From Bacteroidota bacterium (GTDB taxonomy: Bacteria; Bacteroidota; Bacteroidia; B-17B0; Aurantibacillaceae): DNA of 64,000 bases. Both the position numbers and the translations under genes were made by a program. Under the pieces are notes generated by a model. That model was not told the DNA's origin. It ran no database searches and saw only the letters and a program-made list of their open reading frames with translations. Below are positions 8,650 to 18,969 of this stretch, piece by piece (position 1 is the first letter of the stretch; each line of letters begins with the position of its first letter). The stretch spans positions 28,888 to 92,887 of the forward strand of contig JAUXTT010000037.1 in the NCBI GenBank assembly GCA_030684395.1, read 5' to 3'.

Positions 8650-10773
8650 TTACGCCATCAACTTCTTCAAGATTTCCTGAGCCGAAGTAGCAATTATTGT
8701 TCCCGGTCCAAATACAAAAGACACACCTGCTTTAAACAAGAAATCATAATCCTGTTGCGGAATTACTCCACCGGCAACAATCATGATGTCTTCTCTTCCG
8801 TATTTTTTTAGTTCTGCAATTACAGTTGGGATCAACGTTTTATGCCCCGCCGCTAAACTCGATACACCTAAAATATGCACGTCGTTCTCAACGGCTTGTT
8901 TAGCAGCTTCTGCAGGCGTTTGAAATAATGGACCGATATCAACATCAAAACCTAAGTCAGCAAAACTGGTGGCAATTACTTTTGCTCCACGGTCGTGCCC
9001 ATCTTGTCCCATTTTTGCGATCATAATACGTGGACGACGTCCTTCTTTTACTGCAAACTCATCTGCAAGTTTTCTTGCTTCTGCAAAATTTTTATCCATA
9101 GAAATTTCTTTTGAATACACTCCCGAAATAGAACGAATGCGAGCCTGATAACGGCCATATATTTTCTCCAAAGCATAAGAGATCTCACCTAATGTAGCTC
9201 TTGCTCTTGCAGCATTAATCCCTAATTCTAATAAATTGCCTGTTTGGTTCTTCGCTGCTTCTGTCAATGCATCTAAAGCTACCTGAACTTTAGCAGGATC
9301 TCTCTCAGCTTTTAGTTTTGCTAAACGTTCTAATTGCTGTGTGCGAACTTTTGCATTATCAACATCTAATATTTCTATATTCGATTTTTCATCGGTAATG
9401 TAATTGTTAACACCTACGATCACATCTTTTCCGCTGTCAATACGAGCTTGTTTACGGGCTGCCGCTTCTTCAATACGCATCTTAGGAATGCCGGTTTCTA
9501 TAGCCTTTGCCATTCCACCCAAAGCTTCTACTTCCTCGATCAACTTCCAGGCTTTTTCAGCAATTTGTTGAGTTAAGTATTCTACATAATAAGAACCACC
9601 CCAGGGATCAACCACATTACAAATATCAGTTTCCTGTTGCAATACAATTTGTGTGTTACGTGCAATACGAGCGCTGAAATCTGTTGGTAAAGCAATGGCT
9701 TCATCCAATGCATTGGTATGCAAACTTTGTGTGTGTCCCATAGCTGCAGCCAATGCTTCCACACAGGTACGGGTAACATTATTAAAAGGATCCTGCTCTG
9801 TTAAACTCCATCCGCTTGTTTGACAATGTGTACGCAAAGCCATCGATTTAGCATTCTTAGGGTCAAATTGTTTTACGATCTTCGCCCACAACATACGTGC
9901 AGCACGCATTTTGGCGATCTCCATAAAATGGTTCATCCCAATAGCCCAAAAGAAAGACAAACGAGGAGCGAAAGAATCAATATCCAAACCGGCTTTTATG
10001 CCGATACGAATGTATTCTAATCCATCAGCCAATGTGTATGCTAATTCAATATCCGCTGTAGCTCCTGCTTCCTGCATGTGATAACCACTAATAGAGATAG
10101 AATTGAACTTTGGCATTTTTTGAGAAGTGAATTCAAAAATATCAGCGATAATTCGCATCGATGCTTCCGGATGATAGATATATGTGTTACGCACCATGAA
10201 CTCTTTCAAAATATCATTCTGAATAGTGCCACTCAGTTTATCCATACTCACACCTTGTTCTTCTGCAGCAACAATATAAAACGAAAGGATCGGAAGTACA
10301 GCACCATTCATGGTCATACTCACACTCATTTCATCCAAAGGAATTTGATCGAATAATACTTTCATATCAAGTATAGAATCAATAGCAACACCTGCTTTTC
10401 CAACATCACCAACTACACGTTCGTGATCACTGTCATAACCACGATGAGTTGCTAAATCAAATGCAACCGATAAACCTTTTTGTCCCGCCGCTAAATTTCT
10501 TCTGTAAAAAGCATTACTTTCTTCTGCTGTACTAAAACCCGCATATTGCCTGATGGTCCAGGGGTTTTGTACATACATACTGCTATATGGTCCACGCAAA
10601 AAAGGGGCAATACCTGCAGCAAAATTTATGTGCTCTGCATTCTTTACATCTTCTTTGGTGAAAGTGTTCTTTACTTCAATTCCTTCCGCAGTTTGAAATT
10701 TATCATTTCTTGTTTCTTGTTTCAGATTTTTGTGGACTGAAGAATATTTTATTTTAGAAAAATCTTTACGCAT
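8650..10773 (-). CDS. mutB: Methylmalonyl-CoA mutase, large (catalytic) subunit
   Basis: This 707-residue enzyme interconverts succinyl-CoA and (R)-methylmalonyl-CoA with adenosylcobalamin. The N-terminal TIM-barrel domain carries [20 protein letters not shown] and [18 protein letters not shown]. The C-terminal B12-binding domain has DGHDRG at 591-596, where H593 should be the lower cobalt ligand in the DxHxxG motif. Length is typical. It lies 20 bases downstream of mutA in the same operon, and the cobalamin adenosyltransferase lies further along the same strand. The pathway serves propionate production or breakdown. A partial copy of its 3' end lies 1.1 kb downstream. Confidence 0.96.
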   Translation of the reverse strand: MRKDFSKIKYSSVHKNLKQETRNDKFQTAEGIEVKNTFTKEDVKNAEHINFAAGIAPFLRGPYSSMYVQNPWTIRQYAGFSTAEESNAFYRRNLAAGQKGLSVAFDLATHRGYDSDHERVVGDVGKAGVAIDSILDMKVLFDQIPLDEMSVSMTMNGAVLPILSFYIVAAEEQGVSMDKLSGTIQNDILKEFMVRNTYIYHPEASMRIIADIFEFTSQKMPKFNSISISGYHMQEAGATADIELAYTLADGLEYIRIGIKAGLDIDSFAPRLSFFWAIGMNHFMEIAKMRAARMLWAKIVKQFDPKNAKSMALRTHCQTSGWSLTEQDPFNNVTRTCVEALAAAMGHTQSLHTNALDEAIALPTDFSARIARNTQIVLQQETDICNVVDPWGGSYYVEYLTQQIAEKAWKLIEEVEALGGMAKAIETGIPKMRIEEAAARKQARIDSGKDVIVGVNNYITDEKSNIEILDVDNAKVRTQQLERLAKLKAERDPAKVQVALDALTEAAKNQTGNLLELGINAARARATLGEISYALEKIYGRYQARIRSISGVYSKEISMDKNFAEARKLADEFAVKEGRRPRIMIAKMGQDGHDRGAKVIATSFADLGFDVDIGPLFQTPAEAAKQAVENDVHILGVSSLAAGHKTLIPTVIAELKKYGREDIMIVAGGVIPQQDYDFLFKAGVSFVFGPGTIIATSAQEILKKLMA

Positions 10774-10793
10774 CTTATATAATGTCAGTTTCG

Positions 10794-12149
10794 TTATGCA
10801 TTTACAGTTTGATCAGAAAATAGCTCGTTGGTTAATGAAAGAGCTTCTATGCCTTTTGAATTAGTTCTTTTTACTTTTAAATTCTTGGGAGCATCTTTCG
10901 CATTAGGAAATTTATTCACTCCAATCAAAACACGTTTACCGCTTTTATATAATTCCACCAATTGCTTTGCTTGCTGATCAATTGATTTTTTTAATTCACC
11001 GGCTTCAAATGTCTTGATCAATCCACCATTGCTTTCAATTTCCTGAAATGAGTTCCAGGCTTGCTCAGCAATTTGTTCCGATAAAGTTTCAATATAAAAA
11101 GACCCGGTAGCTACGTCAGCTACTTTATTCAAATAAGCTTCTTCTTTAAATATCAATTGTTGGTTACGGCTCATGCGTGAACTAAACGCATCACCACCAT
11201 TTACGTTTTCATTAAAACTATGCACCACCAAACTATTACATCCGCCTAATGCTGCAGCCATTCCCGAAATACTATCGCGTAACAAATTAGTATAGCTGTC
11301 AAATTGAGAACGATAAATTCCACTTGTTTCACAATGTAGATGTAATTGTGGTTTTATGTCATAGGTTTCAAAAACAAGAGTAGTCAATTTTCGGAATGCT
11401 CTTAGCTTGGCAATTTCTTCAAAAAAATCAGTCCCGGTTGAAAGTGTGATTTGTATTTTTTCGGCGGACTTAATTTGTTTATTCCTGTTCAACCAATTTA
11501 AGTATTCATTCAGGTGTGCTAAAGCGCAGGCTAATTCATAAGAAGAAGTTGCACCTGCGTTTTGGTAAATACTTCCATCTACACAAATATTATAAATGCC
11601 TTTCGTGTTTTGAGTATTCAATAAAAAAGTAAGTTGCTCTTCTTTTCCATTTAGTGCTTTGATTCCTGAATGAACATAATTTCCAATGGTATCGTGTGCG
11701 ATAGAACAATTTAGTTGGTCAAGTGATGAATTAACTGAGGTCAGATAATTTTTGAAGCCGGTTACGAATGCAGCAATATTTTCTTTTACGATAAACTGAA
11801 GGTAGATATGCTGAACAGAAATGTCTTTTAATAAAATGGCGAAATCATACTGTTTATCAATCACAAAACAAAGTCCGGAAACTCCATTTTGTAATCCTTC
11901 TAAAGCTTCCTTATTTGCTGCTTTTTCATTTTTTACAATAATTCTTGCGCAAATTTCCCAATCCGAAGAAGTAAAAAGAGGGAAAGCCTGATGAGCCCAA
12001 TCCTCTTTAGTATAAAAAGGCTTTATGTTAATTCCGTTGCGGTCTGTTTTTACCAACGAATCAAACGGAATCCCCTTCAGGTCTTTTTCAATCCTTGCTT
12101 TCCATTCGTTAGCACTTACAGCTTTAAATTCACTAAACAATTTCTCCAT
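10794..12149 (-). CDS. mutA: Methylmalonyl-CoA mutase, small subunit
   Basis: This 451-residue protein is homologous to the barrel domain of the large subunit. It shares conserved positions such as [22 protein letters not shown] against [20 protein letters not shown], and [17 protein letters not shown]. It has no C-terminal B12-binding domain and lacks DxHxxG, as expected for the non-catalytic MutA subunit, though it is shorter than the roughly 600 residues common in Bacteroidota. It is the first gene of the mutAB operon. A minus-strand -7 box TAACTTTG (12186-12193) lies about 36 bases upstream of its ATG. Confidence 0.93.
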   Translation of the reverse strand: MEKLFSEFKAVSANEWKARIEKDLKGIPFDSLVKTDRNGINIKPFYTKEDWAHQAFPLFTSSDWEICARIIVKNEKAANKEALEGLQNGVSGLCFVIDKQYDFAILLKDISVQHIYLQFIVKENIAAFVTGFKNYLTSVNSSLDQLNCSIAHDTIGNYVHSGIKALNGKEEQLTFLLNTQNTKGIYNICVDGSIYQNAGATSSYELACALAHLNEYLNWLNRNKQIKSAEKIQITLSTGTDFFEEIAKLRAFRKLTTLVFETYDIKPQLHLHCETSGIYRSQFDSYTNLLRDSISGMAAALGGCNSLVVHSFNENVNGGDAFSSRMSRNQQLIFKEEAYLNKVADVATGSFYIETLSEQIAEQAWNSFQEIESNGGLIKTFEAGELKKSIDQQAKQLVELYKSGKRVLIGVNKFPNAKDAPKNLKVKRTNSKGIEALSLTNELFSDQTVNA

Positions 12150-12185
12150 GAAACAATAAGTTTTCCTTAGTTTTTAAATACGTTC

Positions 12186-12193
12186 CAAAGTTA
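12186..12193 (-). promoter_or_regulatory. -7 box of the mutAB operon
   Basis: It reads TAACTTTG on the minus strand, matching TAnnTTTG, 36 bases from the mutA ATG. I do not see a clear TTG -33 element at the right distance, so this is a moderate call. Confidence 0.4.
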
Positions 12194-12243
12194 AATTTTT
12201 AAATCTATTTTTGCTCGTCGAAAAAGCCAAACTAAAGCTAAAC

Positions 12244-12275
12244 TTGCTACACTTTTTTAACTAAAAATATTTTTG
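12244..12275 (+). promoter_or_regulatory. Promoter of the peptidyl-prolyl isomerase operon
   Basis: TTG (12244-12246) and TATTTTTG (12268-12275) are spaced 21 bases apart and match the Bacteroidota -33/-7 pattern. The -7 box covers the in-frame TTG at 12273, which fixes the real start at the ATG at 12285, nine bases downstream. Confidence 0.5.
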
Positions 12276-12284
12276 AAAAGCTCA

Positions 12285-13175
12285 ATGATCGGAAAGAATA
12301 AAATACACGCTCTGCTTTGCGGGATTTTCGCATTGATTGGCTTTTATTCCTGCACTAAAAAGGAGCTTCGTGAAGATGGATTTTCTGTTGCCGATAACGG
12401 TTTGTATTATAAATTGTGTGAGATTGGAGAGGGGCAAAAAAATCCGGAAGAAGGTGATCTGGTGCTTTTAAATGTAAATTTCAGAACACAAAAAGATTCC
12501 TTGTTTTTTGATTCCCGACACAATGCCTGGATGGGGTATTTTTTAAAAGTGGATAATTCAAAAAGAGGTTTTCAAAGTTACCTGGATGCTATGCTGGAAG
12601 GTGATAGCCTTGTTTTTATGGTAAACAGCAAAGTGTTTTTTAGGGAGGTTTTTGATTCGGAACTCCCTTTTTTCTCCAAAAACGACACCATTGTAAAAGC
12701 GGAAATAAGGTTGATGGCAATTATGGATAGTTCTGAAATGAATGCATATAACTATAGTAAGTTGTTGGAATTGAAGGAGAACAGTGTAAACGAAGGAGAA
12801 CAAATCTTAAATTTTGCTAAAGCCAATTGGAAGGAATTTGATAGTATACCTGAACAATTATTGTTTAAAAAGTTAATATCTACAAAGGATTCATCCGTTA
12901 TAGAAGGAAAAACAGTATCCATAAAATATACCGGATTCTTTTTAGACGGGCGTATATTTGATAATGCCCAATCCTCTAAACCATTTGATTTTACTTATGG
13001 TTCGCAGCAACAATTGCTTCCCGGACTGCAAATTGCTTTGGGAGTGATGCATAAAGGCGAAATAGCAAAATTTATATTACCTTCGCACCTTGCTTTTGGC
13101 GAACAGGGAAGTAGCGGAATAGTTCCTCCTTATGCACCTTTAGTATACGAAGTAGAAGTGGTAGATGTAAAATAA
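12285..13175 (+). CDS. FKBP-type peptidyl-prolyl isomerase lipoprotein
   Basis: This 296-residue predicted lipoprotein has a signal ending in FYSC, with a Cys at about residue 23. The C-terminal 100 residues form a canonical FKBP domain (VSIKYTGFFLDGRIFDNAQS, then PFDFTYGSQQQLLPGLQIAL and LPSHLAFGEQG). The N-terminal half looks like a second, degenerate FKBP fold (GDLVLLNVNFRTQKDSLFFDSR). It probably speeds proline isomerisation of proteins outside the inner membrane. It is the first of three isomerase genes in a row, with 14 bases to the next. Confidence 0.88.
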   Translation: MIGKNKIHALLCGIFALIGFYSCTKKELREDGFSVADNGLYYKLCEIGEGQKNPEEGDLVLLNVNFRTQKDSLFFDSRHNAWMGYFLKVDNSKRGFQSYLDAMLEGDSLVFMVNSKVFFREVFDSELPFFSKNDTIVKAEIRLMAIMDSSEMNAYNYSKLLELKENSVNEGEQILNFAKANWKEFDSIPEQLLFKKLISTKDSSVIEGKTVSIKYTGFFLDGRIFDNAQSSKPFDFTYGSQQQLLPGLQIALGVMHKGEIAKFILPSHLAFGEQGSSGIVPPYAPLVYEVEVVDVK

Positions 13176-13189
13176 TTTAATCGAAAAAA

Positions 13190-14119
13190 ATGAATAAAAT
13201 GTTAATGGCGGCCGCAGGAGTAGCTGCAATTTTTGTAAGCTCTTGTAGCAGTGGCGATGATCGTTTTCCCGGATTTGAGAAAACAGAAACAGGTATCTAT
13301 TATCAGAAACATGTAGAAGGTGATGAAGCAAAAATCTTGAATGAAGGTGATGTGGTTTTTATTTCTCAGGTAATGTACACCGATAAAGATTCACTGCTTT
13401 TTGATTCAAGAAAAATGGATAAGGCGCAGGGACCATATGCGGTTAAAATTGGTAAAGCACTTTATGCAGGCGATATGTTTGACGCAATTAAGATGATGCA
13501 CGTTGGTGATAGTATGACTTTTTGTTTGAATGCGAAAGAGATGTGGGACAAAGCCTACAAACAACCACTTCCGGCATGGATGGATTCAACTTCATACTTA
13601 AAATACAGTATTAAGGTTGATAGCGTATATGGGAAAGAAAAAGTTGCTGAAATAGAAAAGCAACAGGAAGAAATGTACAAAAAGCAAATGGCCATGCAGG
13701 AGGAGATGATGAAACAGTATGGAGCGATGGAAGACAGCTTATTGAATAGCTATTTAAAAAAGAATAAGGTTAATGTAAAACCAACTGAATCAGGTTTATA
13801 TTTCATGGAAACAAAAAAGGGTTCAGGACCTAAAATTCAGGCAGGAGAAATGGTAACCGTGGAATACACAGGAATGTTAACCGACGGAACTGTTTTTGAT
13901 AGTTCAAAAGGGCATCCGGAGCCATTTACATTTGCAGTTGCTTCTCAACAAGTAATTCCTGCTTGGGACGAAGCTTTATTAAAAATGAGTATGGGATCAA
14001 AAGCAAAAATCGTTTGCCCGTCTAAATTAGGATACGGACCACAAGGATCAGGTCCAATTCCTCCGTTTGCCCCACTAGTGTTCGAAATGGAAGTTATTGG
14101 CATAAAATCTGCTAAGTAA
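13190..14119 (+). CDS. FKBP-type peptidyl-prolyl isomerase lipoprotein
   Basis: This 309-residue lipoprotein (signal ends in FVSSC, Cys 19) resembles the previous gene. Its N-terminal degenerate FKBP-like half contains GDVVFISQVMYTDKDSLLFDSR. A charged Met/Gln/Lys-rich helical linker occupies residues 150-185 (EEMYKKQMAMQEEMMKQYG). A canonical FKBP domain ends the protein (VTVEYTGMLTDGTVFDSSKG, FEMEVIGIK). The shared layout suggests tandem duplication. It is the middle gene of the operon, 19 bases before the cyclophilin-FKBP fusion. Confidence 0.9.
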   Translation: MNKMLMAAAGVAAIFVSSCSSGDDRFPGFEKTETGIYYQKHVEGDEAKILNEGDVVFISQVMYTDKDSLLFDSRKMDKAQGPYAVKIGKALYAGDMFDAIKMMHVGDSMTFCLNAKEMWDKAYKQPLPAWMDSTSYLKYSIKVDSVYGKEKVAEIEKQQEEMYKKQMAMQEEMMKQYGAMEDSLLNSYLKKNKVNVKPTESGLYFMETKKGSGPKIQAGEMVTVEYTGMLTDGTVFDSSKGHPEPFTFAVASQQVIPAWDEALLKMSMGSKAKIVCPSKLGYGPQGSGPIPPFAPLVFEMEVIGIKSAK

Positions 14120-14138
14120 TAGTCAAAAATAAATAAAT

Positions 14139-15194
14139 ATGAAAAAGTTACTTTTAATTGTTGCAGCTATTTCTACCCTAAGTTTTGGGGCGATGGCTCA
14201 GAAAAAACAGGCAAAACAAAAATTAAGTAAAATGGATAAAGAATTCTTAAGTAAACAAGCTGATGGCATGTATGCCAAATTTGAGACTAACAAAGGTGAT
14301 ATTTATACTTTGTTAGAATTTAAAAAAACACCTATGACTGTTGCAAACTTTGTAGGTTTGGCAGAAGGAACAATTAAAAATAAAGCAAAAGCTGATGGCA
14401 CACCTTATTATGATGGGTTAAAATTTCACCGGGTAATTCCTAATTTTATGATTCAGGGTGGTTGTCCGCTGGGCACAGGAAGTGGAGACCCGGGTTACAA
14501 ATTTCCTGATGAGATTGATACTACACTTAAGCATACCGGTCCTGGTATTTTAAGTATGGCAAACGCAGGTCCCGGAACAAACGGTTCTCAGTTTTTCATT
14601 ACGCATACTGCAACAGCCTGGTTAGATGGTAAACATACAGTGTTTGGTAAAGTTGTTCAGGGAATCGAAGTAGTAAATGCAATTGCTCAGAACGATACTA
14701 TAAAAAAACTGACAATCTTAAGAAAAGGAAAAGAAGCAGAAACATTTGTTGCAACAACAACTTTTGAAACAGCCAAGACTGAACTTACTAAAAAAGCAGA
14801 AGAAAAACGTAAAGCAGCTATGGAAGCAATGAACAAAACATTGAACGAAAAATACGGTGATGCAAAAGCAACCGAAAGTGGTTTAAAATACATCATGGTT
14901 ACAGAAGGAACTGGTGCTCAACCAATAGCTACAAGTAATGTAACAGTACATTATACCGGTACATTATTAGATGGTAAAGTGTTTGATAGTTCAGTTGAGC
15001 GCGGGCAACCCGCAAGCTTTGGTTTAAACCAGGTTATTAAAGGTTGGACAGAAGGTTTGCAACTAATGAAAGTTGGTGGTAAGGCTAAATTAATAATACC
15101 TCCACACTTAGGTTACGGCGAGCAAGGTTACCCTGGCGTTATTCCTCCAAGTAGCTGGTTAGTATTCGATATTGAACTTCTTGAAGTAAAATAA
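14139..15194 (+). CDS. Cyclophilin-FKBP fusion peptidyl-prolyl isomerase, secreted
   Basis: This 351-residue exported protein has a signal peptide ([20 protein letters not shown]). A cyclophilin domain covers about residues 40-195 ([33 protein letters not shown]). A charged Lys/Glu/Ala helix links it to an FKBP domain at about 245-351 ([34 protein letters not shown]). Two unrelated isomerase folds are therefore joined in one chain. It is the last gene of the three-isomerase operon, with a terminator 20 bases after it. Together the three proteins probably form an envelope folding set. Confidence 0.93.
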   Translation: MKKLLLIVAAISTLSFGAMAQKKQAKQKLSKMDKEFLSKQADGMYAKFETNKGDIYTLLEFKKTPMTVANFVGLAEGTIKNKAKADGTPYYDGLKFHRVIPNFMIQGGCPLGTGSGDPGYKFPDEIDTTLKHTGPGILSMANAGPGTNGSQFFITHTATAWLDGKHTVFGKVVQGIEVVNAIAQNDTIKKLTILRKGKEAETFVATTTFETAKTELTKKAEEKRKAAMEAMNKTLNEKYGDAKATESGLKYIMVTEGTGAQPIATSNVTVHYTGTLLDGKVFDSSVERGQPASFGLNQVIKGWTEGLQLMKVGGKAKLIIPPHLGYGEQGYPGVIPPSSWLVFDIELLEVK

Positions 15195-15214
15195 AATTCA
15201 ACTAAATAAATATT

Positions 15215-15243
15215 AGTCCGGCCAATTGGTCGGACTTTTTTGT
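15215..15243 (+). terminator. Rho-independent terminator of the isomerase operon
   Basis: AGTCCGGCC (15215-15223), loop AATT and GGTCGGACT (15228-15236) form a nine-base stem with one mismatch, followed by a run of T. Confidence 0.85.
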
Positions 15244-15322
15244 TTTAAGTAATTCAAAACTTAGTGCCTCTTAGTGTGACCTTTGTGTTCTCAGTGGTTA
15301 AAAAGCATTAAGCAAAAAACCT

Positions 15323-15330
15323 TATATTTG
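15323..15330 (+). promoter_or_regulatory. -7 box of aroC, six bases before the ATG
   Basis: TATATTTG matches the Bacteroidota -7 consensus. Transcription would begin at or next to the ATG at 15337, so the aroC mRNA may be leaderless. It excludes the upstream frame extension to 15283. The preceding bases AGCAAAAAACCTTA recur exactly before the -7 box of the CCA-enzyme gene (38475). Confidence 0.5.
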
Positions 15331-15336
15331 TTCCTT

Positions 15337-16425
15337 ATGGCAGGCAATACGTTCGGTACTATCTTTAAACTTACCACTTTCGGCGAAAGTCATGGTGAAG
15401 CTATTGGTGGCATCATTGATGGTTGTCCTGCCGGATTAGAAATCGATTTTGATTTTATCACTTCCGAAATGCAACGCCGTAAACCGGGGCAGTCGCATAT
15501 TGTTACCCAGCGTAAAGAAGAAGATGAAGTGCAATTTCTTTCCGGGATATTTGAAGGAAAAACTACCGGTACACCAATCGGGTTTATTATTAAAAACGAA
15601 GATCAAAAATCAAAAGATTATAATCACAATGTAAGTGTGTATCGCCCTTCTCATGCTGATTATACCTACGGCCAAAAATATGGTATTCGTGATCACAGAG
15701 GTGGTGGACGTTCGTCGGCACGTGAAACAGCTTGCAGAGTTGTTGCCGGAGCAATAGCTAAATTACTTTTAAAGAAATTCAATGTTCAGATCACTGCATA
15801 TGTTTCTCAAGTTGCATCAGTAAAATTGAACAAATCATATAAGGAACTGGATCTTTCTTCTATAGAAAAAAACATTGTTCGTTGTCCGGATGTGAAAGCA
15901 GCGGAAGAGATGATCACACTTATTGAGCAAATCCGCAAAGCAGGCGATACAGTTGGAGGAGTAGTTTCGTGTGTATGTTCCAGCGTTCCTGTGGGATTGG
16001 GAGAACCGGTGTTTGATAAATTACATGCTGATCTTGCCAAAGCAATGATGAGTATAAATGCAACTAAGGGTTTTGAATATGGTGAAGGGTTTAATTCAGC
16101 GAATTTCAAAGGTTCAGAACTAAACGATCTTTTCGAAAACAAAGAAGGAACAATTAAAACCAAAACAAATCACTCGGGAGGAATTCAGGGAGGAATCAGT
16201 AATGGAGAAGATATTTATTTTAATGTAGCGTTTAAACCCGTTGCAACCATTGTGCAATCACAGGCAACTGTTGATGCAGAAGGAAATGAAACAGAGATTA
16301 GCGGAAAAGGCAGACACGATCCTTGTGTGTTGCCACGTGCAGTTCCAATTGTAGAAAGTATGGCAGCGCTTGTATTGGCCGACCACCTATTAAGAAATAA
16401 AACAACAAGATTAGATGAACTTTAA
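15337..16425 (+). CDS. aroC: Chorismate synthase
   Basis: This 362-residue enzyme forms chorismate from 5-enolpyruvylshikimate-3-phosphate using reduced FMN, the last step of the shikimate pathway. The N-terminal [23 protein letters not shown], the central [17 protein letters not shown] and the C-terminal [18 protein letters not shown] are the three family signatures. The start at 15337 is chosen because the upstream extension crosses a -7 box and because MAGNTFG is the usual N-terminus. Its last 11 bases overlap the start of the symporter gene. Confidence 0.96.
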   Translation: MAGNTFGTIFKLTTFGESHGEAIGGIIDGCPAGLEIDFDFITSEMQRRKPGQSHIVTQRKEEDEVQFLSGIFEGKTTGTPIGFIIKNEDQKSKDYNHNVSVYRPSHADYTYGQKYGIRDHRGGGRSSARETACRVVAGAIAKLLLKKFNVQITAYVSQVASVKLNKSYKELDLSSIEKNIVRCPDVKAAEEMITLIEQIRKAGDTVGGVVSCVCSSVPVGLGEPVFDKLHADLAKAMMSINATKGFEYGEGFNSANFKGSELNDLFENKEGTIKTKTNHSGGIQGGISNGEDIYFNVAFKPVATIVQSQATVDAEGNETEISGKGRHDPCVLPRAVPIVESMAALVLADHLLRNKTTRLDEL

Positions 16426-17740
16426 GAAGAACGGACTTTTATTGGCAATTGTTATTGCTATGGTTATCGGTATTGTATTTGGTGCAATCATTAATTCAAA
16501 TAAAACAAAAACCTTTAAACAAGAGGCTGCAAAGTTTGAGCAGACTTACAAAGGAAATGATAAAGCACTTGCTATTGTAAAAGCGGTTTATAAAAAAGCA
16601 GAAAAGGATTCAAAAAAAGATTCAGCATCCGGTTTCTCTTTGTTAAGTGATATTTTTCTTCGACTCATTAAAATGATCATTGCTCCACTAGTATTTGCTG
16701 TATTGGTGGTGGGCGTAGCCAAGGTCGGTGATTTTAAATCAGTCGGAAGGATAGGAGGAAAGACCATTTTGTACTTTACGTTTGCCGCATTAATATCATT
16801 AACAATAGGTTTAGTGATCGTAAATGTTTTTGAGCCGGGTAAAAAAATGCAACTTGAAATGCCCGAGGCAGGTGCTGATACAGGAGTAAAAACCGGAGCG
16901 CAAACAGCAAAGAATTTTATAGCTCACGTTATTCCTCAAAGTGTAATCGAATCAATGGCAAATAATGAGATCCTGCCTATTGTTATTTTCTCCATCTTCT
17001 TTGGTATTGCTATAGCATCTATTGGAGCAAAAGGTAAGATTGTAATTGACGTCCTTGATTCCATTGGGCACGCCATGTTCAAGGTTACCAACTTTGTAAT
17101 GAAGTTCGCACCCGTCGGAATTTTTGGAGCCATTACCGCGGTTGTTATTCAGCAAGGATTGGATGTACTCTCGGGTTATATTTATCTGATAGCATGTTTC
17201 TTCGGAGGTTTGTTGTTTTTTGTATTTGTAATTTTGGTTCTTATTTGTTTTTCTTTGAAGATCAATTTCTTCAAATTGATGGGTTTGATCAAAGAACCTA
17301 CCTTGCTCGCTTTTAGCACTGCCAGTTCAGAAGCCGCGATGCCAAAAACAATTGAGGCTTTGGAGAAATACGGGATATCTAATAAAGTGGTAAGCTTTGT
17401 GTTGCCTTTAGGTTATTCATTTAATCTCGATGGCTCTATTATGTACATGACCTTCGCAACCATGTTTATTGCGCAGGCTTACGGTATGGATATCAGTTTT
17501 GCAGATCAGGTAAAAATGATGTTAATACTACTGGTAACGAGTAAAGGTGTTGCAGGTGTACCTCGGGCATCTTTTGTGGTTATTGCCGGAACCTTAGCCA
17601 TGTTTAAAATCCCGGTTGAAGGATTATTACTTTTATTGGCTGTGGATCAGTTACTCGACATGGGGCGCTCCGCAACCAATGTTATTGGGAATGCAGTTGC
17701 TTCTGCAGTTGTGGCTAAATGGGAAGGCGAGAAAATATAG
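16415..17740 (+). CDS. Dicarboxylate/amino acid:cation symporter (DAACS family)
   Basis: This 441-residue inner membrane transporter belongs to the GltP/DctA family. Visible motifs are [21 protein letters not shown] (serine-rich hairpin), [20 protein letters not shown] (TM7 cation and substrate site) and [16 protein letters not shown] (TM8). Substrates in the family are glutamate, aspartate or C4-dicarboxylates with Na+ or H+. A charged periplasmic loop (residues 28-68) follows TM1. It overlaps the aroC end by 11 bases and is likely translationally coupled. Confidence 0.93.
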   Translation: MNFKKNGLLLAIVIAMVIGIVFGAIINSNKTKTFKQEAAKFEQTYKGNDKALAIVKAVYKKAEKDSKKDSASGFSLLSDIFLRLIKMIIAPLVFAVLVVGVAKVGDFKSVGRIGGKTILYFTFAALISLTIGLVIVNVFEPGKKMQLEMPEAGADTGVKTGAQTAKNFIAHVIPQSVIESMANNEILPIVIFSIFFGIAIASIGAKGKIVIDVLDSIGHAMFKVTNFVMKFAPVGIFGAITAVVIQQGLDVLSGYIYLIACFFGGLLFFVFVILVLICFSLKINFFKLMGLIKEPTLLAFSTASSEAAMPKTIEALEKYGISNKVVSFVLPLGYSFNLDGSIMYMTFATMFIAQAYGMDISFADQVKMMLILLVTSKGVAGVPRASFVVIAGTLAMFKIPVEGLLLLLAVDQLLDMGRSATNVIGNAVASAVVAKWEGEKI

Positions 17741-17854
17741 AGATTTGGGATCCTTTTTATTATATCCTTGCATAATAAAAGTAATTTATAACTGATTCTT
17801 CTCACTAAATTCAGGAATAATTCTTAACTTCATACCAATAGTTCTGAGGATTCT

Positions 17855-17862
17855 TAACTTTG
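17855..17862 (+). promoter_or_regulatory. -7 box of the export operon
   Basis: TAACTTTG lies 18 bases before the ATG at 17881. The sequence ATTCTTAACTT occurs twice, 30 bases apart (17819-17829 and 17849-17860), which could be a regulator site. The upstream in-frame start at 17860 falls within the -7 box and is rejected. Confidence 0.4.
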
Positions 17863-17880
17863 CTAACTCAAGTCTCCGTT

Positions 17881-18969
17881 ATGAAACCGAATCTCATTTT
17901 CTCCCTCTTGTTATTACTTACCTTGTTTTCCTGTTCCAAGGAGAGGAAGCATGTAAAGCCTATTGTTAGCGATATTACCGAAGCAGTGTATGCCTCTGGT
18001 AAGGTAAAGGCAGAGGAGCAATACAATGTTTTTTCAACTGTTAATGGAATTCTTCAAACTATTTATGTAATGCCGGGAGATAGTGTTTCTGTGGGAACAC
18101 CAATGTTTGGTCTCGATAATATTACTTCTGAACTCAATTCACAAAACGCCCTACTTGCTTTGCAATTAAGCGAGGAGAATAATAAAAAGGGGTCAGATAA
18201 ATTAAAAGAGACAGGTTTAACGGTTGACCTTGCTTATCAAAAATACCTACTCGATTCATCTTTATATCAACGGCAGAAAAAACTTTGGGAACAAAATGTA
18301 GGCTCTAAGGTAGATTTAGAGCAAAAAGAATTGACCATGGTGAATTCAAGAACTGCATATAAAACCGCTGAAAGTAAATTCAATCAGCTAAAGAGCAATT
18401 TGGCAAAAGAGTTAAAGAACGCAGGATTAAATTATTCCATTTCTCAAAAGCTGGCGAAGGATTTTGTGATTAAAAGTAGCATCAATGGAAAAGTATACGA
18501 TGTACTGAGAGAAAAAGGGGAACTAATAACCCCCCAAACTCAATTAGCTGTTGTAGGAAGCAGTTCTAAATTCAGTATAGAAATGGAAGTGGATGAAAAT
18601 GATATTGCTAAAATAAAGGTAGGGCAAGAAGTATTGGTGAATATGGATAGTTACAAGGGCGAAGTATTTACTGCTAAACTAACCGAGATCAACCCTATCA
18701 TGAAGGAACGTACGCACACTTTTTTGGTGAAGGCTCAATTTATTCAAGCTCCCAAAGTGTTATACCCCAATTTGAGCCTGGAAGCAAATATTGTTTTAAA
18801 TACAAAGAAGAATGCACTTGTTATTCCGAAAGAGTATTTAGTAGATGGAAAATACGTGCTTATTTCCGAAGAGGAAAAAAGGGAAGTGAAAATAGGTTTA
18901 AAAGATTATAAAAAAGTAGAGATCACAGAAGGATTGGATAGTACTCAATTTATTTATAAACCACTATAG
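17881..18969 (+). CDS. Periplasmic adaptor (membrane fusion) lipoprotein of an ABC exporter
   Basis: This 362-residue HlyD/MacA-like adaptor has a lipoprotein signal (LLLLLTLFSC, Cys about 19). A lipoyl-like half follows (VYASGKVKAEEQYNVFSTVNGILQTIYVMPGDSVSVGTPM), then a coiled-coil hairpin at about residues 85-200. The second lipoyl half (FVIKSSINGKVYDVLREKGE) and a beta-barrel (SIEMEVDENDIAKIKVGQEV) complete it. It should bridge the inner-membrane ABC unit to an outer membrane channel. The permease gene starts immediately after its stop codon. No TolC-like gene is present in the window. Confidence 0.88.
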   Translation: MKPNLIFSLLLLLTLFSCSKERKHVKPIVSDITEAVYASGKVKAEEQYNVFSTVNGILQTIYVMPGDSVSVGTPMFGLDNITSELNSQNALLALQLSEENNKKGSDKLKETGLTVDLAYQKYLLDSSLYQRQKKLWEQNVGSKVDLEQKELTMVNSRTAYKTAESKFNQLKSNLAKELKNAGLNYSISQKLAKDFVIKSSINGKVYDVLREKGELITPQTQLAVVGSSSKFSIEMEVDENDIAKIKVGQEVLVNMDSYKGEVFTAKLTEINPIMKERTHTFLVKAQFIQAPKVLYPNLSLEANIVLNTKKNALVIPKEYLVDGKYVLISEEEKREVKIGLKDYKKVEITEGLDSTQFIYKPL

